Below are positions 18,080 through 25,539 of a stretch of 64,000 nt of DNA, piece by piece. The notes below the pieces were generated by a model. That model did no database searches. It saw only the letters and a list, made by a program, of their open reading frames with translations, and was not told the origin of the DNA. The first letter of the stretch is position 1. Each line of letters opens with the position of its first letter. The stretch is from Pseudomonas sp. SJZ079 (GTDB lineage Bacteria; Pseudomonadota; Gammaproteobacteria; Pseudomonadales; Pseudomonadaceae), in the NCBI RefSeq assembly GCF_007993865.1, contig NZ_VIUH01000004.1:1-64000 (forward strand), written 5' to 3'. A program made the position numbers and the translations under genes.

Positions 18080-19480
18080 ATGACAATTAACCTGAAGCCC
18101 TTTATCCGCTCCGGCCAGCCCAAATACCTGGCCATCGGCAATGCCCTCAATGAGGCGATCAATGCCGGCGCACTGCAGCCTGGCAGCAAGCTGCCGACCC
18201 ATCGCGAGCTGGCGGAAACCCTGGGGGTCAGCGTGCAGACGGTGAGCAATGCCTACGCTCACGCGGAGAAGCAGGGCGCCATCTATGCCCAGGTCGGCAG
18301 CGGCACCTTCGTCCGCAGTCGTCACGTCAGTCATGAGTCGGACTACCTGTCCACCGATGAACATGAGGACCCCAGCCGCGGCATCGACCTGTCCACCGCC
18401 CACCCGGTGTGCACCCAGCGCCACGTCAAGCTGTACCGCGAAGGTCTGGAGCGTCTGGCCAAGGAAGGCCGCGATGATTTCATCACCTCCTTCCACCCGA
18501 CCCAGGGCCTGACCCAGCACCGCGAGGTGGTCAGCAGCTGGCTGGCACAGCAGAAGATGCCGGCCGATCCCGATCACATGCTGTTCTGCAACGGCGCCGC
18601 GCACGCCCTGACCATCGCCATGGCCACCGTGCTCAAGCCGGGCGATACGGTGCTCTGCGAACGAGAAACCTGCATGTTGCTGCTGGCCCTGGCGCAGACC
18701 CTGCACTTCAACCTCAAGGGCCTGGCCACCGACGACCAGGGCCTGCTGCCCGAGGCGCTGGAAGCAGCCTGCAAGCAGGGCGGCGCACGGGTGCTGTTCT
18801 GCACCCCGACCATGAACAACCCGACCACCGACACCATGGGCCTGGAACGCCGCCAGGCCATCGCCGAGCTGGCCCGCCGCTACGACCTGACAGTGGTCGA
18901 GGACGACGTCTACGGCGCCCTGCAACCGGATCGTGCGCCACCGCTGTCAGCCTTGATTCCCGAGCGCAGCTTCTACGCCACCAGCCTGACCAAGGTCAGC
19001 CTGCCTGGTATGCGCGCCGGCTACCTGATCACCCCGCCGCACCTGGTTCAGCAGGCTATCGGCCGCCTGCGCAGTACCACCTGGATGGCCACCCTGATGC
19101 CGTTCGAAATCGCCAGCTGGTGGATGCAGGACGGCACCCTGGAGCGCATGATTACCTTCCAGCAACAGGAGCTGGCCGCGCGCCAATTGATGGCCCGCGA
19201 ACTGCTCAGCGGTTGCCGCTTCAAGGCCCACCCCAATGGCATGCACATCTGGGCCGAATTGCCGGCCCACTGGCAGCCGGAGAAGTTCGCCCGCCGCGCC
19301 CGCCAGGAGGGCGTGATGATCTTCCCGGCCGAACCCTTCCTGGCCAGTGCCGATCGCAGCAATCAGCATGTGCGCATCAGTCTGGGCGCGGAACAGAGCC
19401 GTTCGCGCCTGCAGAGCGGCTTGAGTACGCTCAATGGCCTGTTCGACGAGACGCCGCCGCCGATGCATTTCGTGTTCTGA
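18080..19480 (+). CDS. enuR: MocR/GntR-type ectoine regulator EnuR
   Basis: A 466-residue fusion of a GntR-type winged helix (about 10-75: LQPGSKLPTHRELAETLGVSVQTVSNAYA-like residues) to a fold-type I aminotransferase domain. The PLP lysine is K305 in TSLTKVSLPGMRAGY. In known systems EnuR represses ectoine uptake and catabolic genes and is released by intermediates such as N-alpha-acetyl-diaminobutyrate or diaminobutyrate reacting with PLP. It is divergent from doeA and 148 bp upstream of uehB. The context makes EnuR much likelier than another MocR protein. Confidence 0.9.
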   Translation: MTINLKPFIRSGQPKYLAIGNALNEAINAGALQPGSKLPTHRELAETLGVSVQTVSNAYAHAEKQGAIYAQVGSGTFVRSRHVSHESDYLSTDEHEDPSRGIDLSTAHPVCTQRHVKLYREGLERLAKEGRDDFITSFHPTQGLTQHREVVSSWLAQQKMPADPDHMLFCNGAAHALTIAMATVLKPGDTVLCERETCMLLLALAQTLHFNLKGLATDDQGLLPEALEAACKQGGARVLFCTPTMNNPTTDTMGLERRQAIAELARRYDLTVVEDDVYGALQPDRAPPLSALIPERSFYATSLTKVSLPGMRAGYLITPPHLVQQAIGRLRSTTWMATLMPFEIASWWMQDGTLERMITFQQQELAARQLMARELLSGCRFKAHPNGMHIWAELPAHWQPEKFARRARQEGVMIFPAEPFLASADRSNQHVRISLGAEQSRSRLQSGLSTLNGLFDETPPPMHFVF

Positions 19481-19491
19481 AACGGCGCACC

Positions 19492-19532
19492 AATCATTAC
19501 ACTCGCCCTATTATCGAACATTTGTAATGATT
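19492..19532. promoter_or_regulatory. Inverted repeat before the uehB promoter (candidate EnuR site)
   Basis: AATCATTAC (19492-19500) and its exact complement GTAATGATT (19524-19532) flank 23 bases, just upstream of the -35 of the uehBC promoter. The ATCATTAC core matches the one in the doeA-enuR gap. Confidence 0.45.
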
Positions 19533-19543
19533 CAAATAATTAA

Positions 19544-19572
19544 TTGACATGATTTTTGCCCGGCGATATGTT
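19544..19572 (+). promoter_or_regulatory. Sigma-70 promoter of uehBC
   Basis: TTGACA (19544-19549) and TATGTT (19567-19572) are 17 bp apart, a near-ideal vegetative promoter 56 bp before the uehB ATG. It implies the membrane genes are transcribed separately from enuR. Confidence 0.65.
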
Positions 19573-19628
19573 CTAGCCTCCACAACAATAAAAGTGTCCA
19601 GCCGCATGTCGCTGGGCTGGAGGTGGCG

Positions 19629-20165
19629 ATGCTTTGGTTGCGTAAACTGGACTGGGCGCTGGAAAAGCTTGAAGCCTGGATCCTCGCCAGTTCGATCCTG
19701 GCGATGGCGCTGAACTCGGTCAGCAACGTGTTCGGCCGCTACCTGTTCAACCAGAGCCTGTACTTCTCCGAGGAGCTCAACCAGTTCCTCATCATCTTCG
19801 TCACCTTCGTCGGTTGCAGTTACGCCGCCCGACAGAGTCGGCACGTAAGCATGAGTGCATTCATCGAGCATCTCACCGGCAAGCCGGCCGCCGTCACCCT
19901 GCTGCTGATCAACCTGCTCACCGCCGCCCTGATGCTCTGGCTGGCCTGGGCTGCGGTGGGTTATGTGCAATCGGCAGCGCGCATCGGCCGCTCCTCCTCC
20001 GCACTGCAGGTACCGCTGCACTACATCTACCTGTTGATCCCCCTGGGCCTTGGCATGAGCGGCTTGCAGTTCCTGCGCCACGCCTTCACCCAGTTGCTGG
20101 TGCTACTCGGTCGCCGTGAGGCGCCGCCGCGCCACGTCGATGCCCCTCTCCCGCCCCAAGCCTGA
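19629..20165 (+). CDS. uehB: TRAP transporter small membrane subunit UehB (DctQ family)
   Basis: A 178-residue DctQ protein with four membrane helices; SNVFGRYLFNQSLYFSEELNQFLIIFVTFVG is the family core, with the conserved E-E-N region after the second helix. It joins the large subunit UehC and the binding protein UehA in sodium-driven uptake of ectoines. I chose the ATG at 19629, five bases after GGAGG (19619-19623). A GTG at 19623 would overlap that ribosome site. The stop is 10 bp before uehC. Confidence 0.87.
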   Translation: MLWLRKLDWALEKLEAWILASSILAMALNSVSNVFGRYLFNQSLYFSEELNQFLIIFVTFVGCSYAARQSRHVSMSAFIEHLTGKPAAVTLLLINLLTAALMLWLAWAAVGYVQSAARIGRSSSALQVPLHYIYLLIPLGLGMSGLQFLRHAFTQLLVLLGRREAPPRHVDAPLPPQA

Positions 20166-20175
20166 GCCGCCGCTA

Positions 20176-21459
20176 ATGGACATGACCACCACACTCCTGA
20201 TCATCATGCTGGTGCTGCTGTTGGCCGGTTTCCCGATGATGGTTACCCTGCTCGCCGCCGCAGCCGCCGGCTTCGTGTTTTTCTTCAACATGGGCCCGGA
20301 GTTCATCATCCAGCAGATGATTGCCGGCATCCGCCCCTCCGCCCTGGTGGCGGTGCCGATGTTCATTCTCGCCGCCGATATCATCACCCGCGGCGCCACC
20401 GCCAATCGCCTGCTGGACGTCGCCATGGCATTCGTCGGCCACGTGCGTGGCGGCATGGCGGTGACCACCGCATTGAGTTGCGCGCTGTTCGGCGCGCTGT
20501 CCGGCTCGACCCAGGCGACTGTGGTCGGGGTGGGCAGCATCATGCGCCCGAAGATGCTCCAGCAGGGCTACAAGGACAGCTTCGCCATCGCCCTGATCAT
20601 CAACGCCTCGGACATCGCCCTGCTGATTCCACCGAGCATCGGCATGATCATCTATGGCGTGGTGTCCGGCACCTCGGTGGCCGAACTGTTTATCGCCGGT
20701 ATCGGCCCAGGGCTACTGTTATTGCTGCTGCTGGCCGGCTACTGCTATGGCTACGCCCGTGTGGTGGGCATTCCCCAGGGCGAGAAATTCAGTTGGACCG
20801 AGCGCCTGCGCACCTGTCGCCGCGCCATATTGCCGCTGCTGTTGCCGGTGATGACCATCGGCGGCATCTACACCGGCGTGTTCAGCCCCACCGAGGCCGC
20901 CGCGGTGTCGGTGCTCTACGCGTTGATCTTGGAGGTGTTGATCTTTCGCCGGGTGAAGCTCGGCGACCTGTCCAGCATCGCCCTGTCCACCGGTCTGATT
21001 ACCGCCGTGGTGTTCATCCTGGTGGGCGCCGGCTCGGCGTTCTCCTGGGTGATCTCCTTCGCCCAGATCCCGCAACAGATCCTCAGCGGTATCGGCCTGA
21101 TGGATGCGTCGCCGACCGGGCTGCTGATCATCATCTCGATCGCCTTCTTCATCGGCTGCATGTTCGTCGACCCGATCGTGGTGATGCTGATCCTGGTGCC
21201 GATCTTCGCTCCGGCGGTCAAACTGTCCGGGCTCGATCCGGTGCTGGTGGGCACCATCATCACCCTGCAGGCGGCCATCGGCTCGGCTACGCCACCGTTC
21301 GGCTGCGACATCTTTACCGCCATCGCGGTGTTCCGCCGACCCTACTTCGAGGTGATTCGCGGCAGCCTGCCGTTCTTCGTCATCCTGCTGCTGACCTCGG
21401 TGCTGTTGATCATGTTCCCGCCGATCACCCTGTTCCTGCGCGACTTGGCGTTCCGCTAG
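20176..21459 (+). CDS. uehC: TRAP transporter large membrane subunit UehC (DctM family)
   Basis: A 427-residue DctM protein with about 12 hydrophobic helices. Typical stretches are AVPMFILAADIITRG, ALSGSTQATVVGVGSIM, IPPSIGMIIYGVVSGTSVAELF and GSATPPFGCDIF. It forms the transport channel of the ectoine TRAP system. I chose the ATG at 20176 (MDMTTTLLIIMLVLL); the longer frame from 20116 adds an arginine/proline-rich piece overlapping uehB. It ends the plus-strand half of the island. Confidence 0.9.
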   Translation: MDMTTTLLIIMLVLLLAGFPMMVTLLAAAAAGFVFFFNMGPEFIIQQMIAGIRPSALVAVPMFILAADIITRGATANRLLDVAMAFVGHVRGGMAVTTALSCALFGALSGSTQATVVGVGSIMRPKMLQQGYKDSFAIALIINASDIALLIPPSIGMIIYGVVSGTSVAELFIAGIGPGLLLLLLLAGYCYGYARVVGIPQGEKFSWTERLRTCRRAILPLLLPVMTIGGIYTGVFSPTEAAAVSVLYALILEVLIFRRVKLGDLSSIALSTGLITAVVFILVGAGSAFSWVISFAQIPQQILSGIGLMDASPTGLLIIISIAFFIGCMFVDPIVVMLILVPIFAPAVKLSGLDPVLVGTIITLQAAIGSATPPFGCDIFTAIAVFRRPYFEVIRGSLPFFVILLLTSVLLIMFPPITLFLRDLAFR

Positions 21460-21601
21460 CAGGCAGTCGCTGCACAGCGGGTGCCGAGTCGCCGCCATGC
21501 TGGGTTACGCCGCGCACCAGGCGTTGCCTTGAGCGGATATTACTCAAGCGGCTAACCCATCCTACGACTTGTAGCTGATGGCTGGCCGCTTGCAGCGACC
21601 G

Positions 21602-22498
21602 TCATTCGCCGCCGACGGCGAAGTTCGGCAGGCTGTTGACCGGCTGGCTGAAGTCGAACGGGATCGACTCCAGGGCCAGACCGACATTGCGCTGCACCAC
21701 GAAGTGCAGGTGCGGGCCGGTGCTGTTGCCGGTATTGCCGGAGCGGGCGAGCAGGCTGCCGACCTGCACCCGACGCCCTTCCTGGACCTGTACCGAACCC
21801 TTCATCAGGTGCAGGTAAACGCCCATGGTGCCGTCGTCATGGAGGATGCGCACGTAGTTGCCAGAGGGGTTGTTGCCGCGCCCGCTCTGGCGGTTCTCGG
21901 TCTTCACCACCACCCCGGCGCGCGCGGCAATGATCGGCGTGCCCTCGGGCATGGCGATGTCCAGGGCGTAGCGACCTTTCGGGGTGAAGTGGCTGTATTT
22001 GCCGTTGGCGCCCTGACTCAGGCGAAACGGCCCCCCGCGCCAGGGCAGCGGATAGCGGTTCTGCGTCGGCAGCAAACGCGGGTCGCCGAGGGCATAGCGC
22101 AGCTTGGGCGTGTAACTCAGGGGCTGGCTGGGGTCGCGCGCGGCCAGGGTGGCCAGGCGGATCTTGCTGCGCGGCGGCAACACCCAGGTGATCGGCTGGT
22201 CTGGCGCGCCGACGGCATTGCGCACCTGCTCCAGCTTCAGCTCGATCTGCACCGGCGCATAGAGGTCATTGCGCACCAGCAGGGTCTCCCCGGCGGCGTG
22301 TTTCTTGGTTTCCAGTTTCACCTGGTTATCCAGGCGCTCGACCATGCGATCGCGAAACACGAACACCTGCGCCCCCGGCGCCGCCTGGTCGGTATAGGTG
22401 ACCACGCCGTTGGCATCGGTGTATTTGTAGATGGTCAAGGCAGCCGCGTGGCCGGCCACGGCCAACAAGCTGCAGAGTAGTATCAGGCGCCCTAGCAT
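21602..22498 (-). CDS. Periplasmic M23 (LytM) family peptidase with DUF4124 domain
   Basis: A 298-residue exported protein. After a signal peptide (to about AGHAAA) a DUF4124-like segment reads IYKYTDANGVVTYTD; the C-terminal third is an M23 zinc endopeptidase with YALDIAMPEGTPIIAARAG, YVRILHDDGTMGVYLHL and SGNTGNSTGPHLHF. The HLHF pair and the H in VYLHL are ligand or catalytic positions. The usual first ligand motif (HxGxDI) is reduced to GRYALDI, so the first histidine may be absent and the enzyme inactive or regulatory. I prefer ATG 22498 over GTG 22504. Confidence 0.82.
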   Translation of the reverse strand: MLGRLILLCSLLAVAGHAAALTIYKYTDANGVVTYTDQAAPGAQVFVFRDRMVERLDNQVKLETKKHAAGETLLVRNDLYAPVQIELKLEQVRNAVGAPDQPITWVLPPRSKIRLATLAARDPSQPLSYTPKLRYALGDPRLLPTQNRYPLPWRGGPFRLSQGANGKYSHFTPKGRYALDIAMPEGTPIIAARAGVVVKTENRQSGRGNNPSGNYVRILHDDGTMGVYLHLMKGSVQVQEGRRVQVGSLLARSGNTGNSTGPHLHFVVQRNVGLALESIPFDFSQPVNSLPNFAVGGE

Positions 22499-22535
22499 AA
22501 ACACTCGGATCTTATAGTTTTTCGATATCCAGATT

Positions 22536-22679
22536 ATGCAGACTAGCAGCCCACCTCACGCGGCGCGAGCCAATGCGCTCAGGGTTGTGCGCCAGCTCGC
22601 GCACGACCTGTTCACCGGACTGTTTAAGCTCGCGCGCCCGGCCGGGTGGTTACGTCCCCAAGTTAGGCGCCGGGGCTGA
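22536..22679 (+). CDS. Possible 47-residue small protein
   Basis: An ATG frame of 47 codons reads MQTSSPPHAARANALRVVRQ and then a helix containing LAHDLFTGLFKLARPAGW. It starts in the gap after the M23 gene and overlaps the 3' end of the convergent response regulator by 17 bp. No clear ribosome site. The amphipathic helix is the only support; it may be chance. Confidence 0.25.
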   Translation: MQTSSPPHAARANALRVVRQLAHDLFTGLFKLARPAGWLRPQVRRRG

Positions 22680-23559
22680 AATGCTTTTGCGCGGTACCGC
22701 GAGCGATCAGGCGCGACAGGTAGTCGAGTTTTTGCGGATCCTGATCGACGAAGCGCAGGGTCAGTTGCAGCCACTCGCTGTCGGCTTTCGGCTCGAAGGC
22801 GGCGATGGCATGCAGGTAACCGTTGAGCCGCGCCACTTCGCCGCCCTCGCCTTGCTCCAGGTCGAGCACCGCGCTTTCCAGAACCTGGGGTAGCTGCTCG
22901 CCGCGCTTGACCAGTAGCTGGGCGTCCTTGAGGCTCAGCGCCTTGATCACGCAGGCCATGCTACCGGCGGGCAGGCGCAGCTGGCCCTGGCCGCGCCCGG
23001 ACGGCGCTGCCTTGGCCGGCGCCGCCGGCTGAGCGCTGAAGCTCGCCGCCGGGGCAACAGCGGCGGGCGCGCTGGGTTTGATCACCTCGGCCTTGCCACC
23101 AGTCAGGGCGGACAGCGAGTCATTGGCAAATGCCGCTGTCATCGCCTTGGGCGTGTTGCTCAGCAAGGATTGCAACTTGCCGGTGCGACTCAAGGCCTTC
23201 TTCACCTTGGTCACCAACTGCTCGTTGGAGAAGGGCTTGCCAATGAAATCGGTGACACCGGCCTGAATCGCCTGCACCACGTTGTCCTTGTCGCCCCGGC
23301 TGGTGACCATGATGAAGGGCACGCTTTTCAGGTTGTCCTGTTCGCGGCACCAGCTGAGCAGTTCGAGTCCGGTCATTTCCGGCATTTCCCAGTCACAGAG
23401 GATCAGGTCGACGCTCTGCCGTGCCAGCATTTGCTGGGCTTTGCGGCCATTGATGGCTTCCTCGATCTTCACCCCGGGGAAGTGATCGCGCAGACCCTTT
23501 TTCACCAGATCACGGATAAAGGTTGCGTCGTCCACCACCAGCACGCTGACTTTGCTCAT
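22663..23559 (-). CDS. CheY-like response regulator with C-terminal unknown domain
   Basis: A 298-residue protein. Residues 1-125 are a receiver: VLVVDDATFIRDLV acidic site, phospho-acceptor aspartate in LILCDWEMPEMTG, and lysine in FIGKPFSNEQL. A 60-residue alanine/proline-rich linker follows (SAPAAVAPAASFSAQPAAPAKAAPS in part), then about 110 residues of alpha/beta character without a DNA-binding motif. I chose ATG 23559, preceded by GGAGT; upstream in-frame sequence is not receiver-like. It sits between the M23 gene and phoU, as PA5364 does in my recollection. Partner kinase and output unknown. Confidence 0.82.
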   Translation of the reverse strand: MSKVSVLVVDDATFIRDLVKKGLRDHFPGVKIEEAINGRKAQQMLARQSVDLILCDWEMPEMTGLELLSWCREQDNLKSVPFIMVTSRGDKDNVVQAIQAGVTDFIGKPFSNEQLVTKVKKALSRTGKLQSLLSNTPKAMTAAFANDSLSALTGGKAEVIKPSAPAAVAPAASFSAQPAAPAKAAPSGRGQGQLRLPAGSMACVIKALSLKDAQLLVKRGEQLPQVLESAVLDLEQGEGGEVARLNGYLHAIAAFEPKADSEWLQLTLRFVDQDPQKLDYLSRLIARGTAQKHFSPGA

Positions 23560-23761
23560 CGGCCACTCCCATACGAATGCGCCTAAGCATAATCGCCGCA
23601 AGCGGGCGAAGGCCAACCCTAACGCCGCGAAATGCTGGCCAGGGGCATGCCAACCAGCACTGCGTGGCACTGACTCCCGCGCACAGCACCGAGGGCTATG
23701 CCGTGCTGTAGCCCACTATATTGCCGAGCGCGGGCCCAGAATCTAGCACCTGGCTGAGGGC

Positions 23762-24493
23762 TTAGCTGTCCTTGCCTTTGCCTTGCACTTCTTCCTGCAT
23801 GCGGGTCAGGCCGATGTGTTTCACGTCGGTGCCGCGCACCAGGTAGATCACCAGTTCGGCAATATTGCGTGCATGATCGCCAATGCGTTCCAGCGAGCGC
23901 AGCGCCCAGATCACGTTGAGCACCCGGGAGATCGAGCGCGGGTCTTCCATCATGTAGGTGACCAGCTCGCGCAGCGCGGTCTTGTACTCGCGGTCGACGG
24001 TCTTGTCGTATTGCGCCACCGACAGCGCCAGGTCGGCGTCGAAGCGGGCGAAGGCGTCCAGCGCCTCGCGCACCATCTTGCGCACCTGGTCGCCGATATG
24101 GCGGATTTCCACATAGCCGCGCGGCGCTTCGCCTTCTTCGCACAAGAGAATCGCGCGCTTGGCGATCTTGGTCGCCTCGTCGCCGACGCGCTCGAGGTCG
24201 ATCACGGCCTTGGAGATGCTGATGATCAAGCGCAAGTCGGAAGCCGCCGGCTGGCGACGGGCGAGGATGCGCACGCACTCCTCGTCGATATTGCGCTCCA
24301 TCTGGTTGATCTGGTCGTCGACTTCGCGCACCTGCTGGGCCAGGCCGGAATCGGCATCGATCAACGAAGTGACCGCGTCGTTGACCTGCTTCTCGACCAG
24401 TCCGCCCATCGCCAGGAAGTGGCTGCGCACCTCCTCCAGCTCGGCGTTGAACTGCTGAGAGATGTGATGGGTGAGGCTGTCTTTGTTGATCAT
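23762..24493 (-). CDS. phoU: Phosphate transport regulator PhoU
   Basis: PhoU is a cytoplasmic helical protein with two three-helix bundles that links PstSCAB to PhoR and represses the Pho regulon in high phosphate. The 243-residue length is typical. Two copies of the metal-binding E/D-rich pattern appear: VDDQINQMERNIDEECVRILARRQPAASDLR in part of repeat one, and RVLNVIWALRSLERIGDHARNIAE in repeat two. It is the last gene of the pst transcript, 144 bp after pstB. Confidence 0.95.
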   Translation of the reverse strand: MINKDSLTHHISQQFNAELEEVRSHFLAMGGLVEKQVNDAVTSLIDADSGLAQQVREVDDQINQMERNIDEECVRILARRQPAASDLRLIISISKAVIDLERVGDEATKIAKRAILLCEEGEAPRGYVEIRHIGDQVRKMVREALDAFARFDADLALSVAQYDKTVDREYKTALRELVTYMMEDPRSISRVLNVIWALRSLERIGDHARNIAELVIYLVRGTDVKHIGLTRMQEEVQGKGKDS

Positions 24494-24637
24494 GTGCGAA
24501 CCCTTGATTTAACCGGATACGTTTACTGTTAGGGATGGGCTTTGGCGGAGGGTGCTGGCCAAGGAGGCGGAACGCAGACAGTACATATCAGTACGGCAAG
24601 TTCCGCCGACACAGGCCAGCGCACTCCGACATGGCCA

Positions 24638-25471
24638 TCAACCGTAGCGGCCGGTGATGTAGTCTTCTGTCTGCTTCTTCGCCGGGTTGGTGAACAACGC
24701 GTCGGTATCGCCGAACTCGATCAGCTTGCCCATGTACATGAACGCGGTGTAGTCCGACACCCGCGCGGCCTGCTGCATGTTGTGGGTGACGATGACGATG
24801 GTGTACTTGGACTTCAGCTCGTAGATCAGCTCTTCGACCTTGAGCGTGGAGATCGGATCGAGGGCCGAGCAGGGTTCGTCGAGCAGCAGCACTTCCGGCT
24901 GCACCGCCACGGTCCGGGCGATCACCAGACGCTGTTGCTGACCACCGGACAAACCCAGCGCCGAGTCGTGCAGGCGGTCCTTGACTTCGTCCCACAACGC
25001 CGCGTTTCTCAGCGACAGCTCCACCGCCTCGTCGAGCACGCGCTTCTGGTTCACGCCCTGGATACGCAGGCCGTAGACCACGTTCTCGTAGATGCTCTTG
25101 GGGAAGGGGTTGGGCTTCTGGAACACCATGCCGACCCGGCGGCGCAGTTCGGCAACGTCTTCGCCCTTGCGGTAGATATTGCGGCCGTCGAGGTTGATCT
25201 CGCCTTCGACGCGGCAGCCGTCGACCAGATCGTTCATCCGGTTGAAGGTGCGCAGCAGGGTCGACTTGCCGCAGCCGGACGGGCCGATAAAGGCGGTCAC
25301 GCGCTGCTTGGGAATGTTCATGCTGACGTCGAACAGCGCCTGCTTGTCGCCATAGAACAGGTTGAGGCCGGGGACTTCCAGCGCCACGCTCTCTTCTGCC
25401 AGGTTCAGGCCCTGCTTCTCGCGGCCGAGGGCAGCCATGTTGATGCCGTGGGTGGGTGCTTGGTGCTGCAT
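24638..25471 (-). CDS. pstB: Phosphate ABC transporter ATP-binding protein PstB
   Basis: PstB is the ATPase of the high-affinity phosphate importer. In its 277 residues: Walker [11 protein letters not shown]-loop [12 protein letters not shown] (the PNPFP after the Q-loop is typical of PstB), signature LSGGQQQR, Walker [14 protein letters not shown] and switch histidine [13 protein letters not shown]. The N-terminus has about 20 residues more than E. coli PstB. The ATG at 25471 is preceded by GGGAGCA. It lies between pstA and phoU. Confidence 0.96.
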   Translation of the reverse strand: MQHQAPTHGINMAALGREKQGLNLAEESVALEVPGLNLFYGDKQALFDVSMNIPKQRVTAFIGPSGCGKSTLLRTFNRMNDLVDGCRVEGEINLDGRNIYRKGEDVAELRRRVGMVFQKPNPFPKSIYENVVYGLRIQGVNQKRVLDEAVELSLRNAALWDEVKDRLHDSALGLSGGQQQRLVIARTVAVQPEVLLLDEPCSALDPISTLKVEELIYELKSKYTIVIVTHNMQQAARVSDYTAFMYMGKLIEFGDTDALFTNPAKKQTEDYITGRYG

Positions 25472-25539
25472 GGGATGCTCCCTACGCTAACAATTCGTTG
25501 AGCACGCCCGCCGCCAGTGAGGCCGCGGGCGTAAAAGGA

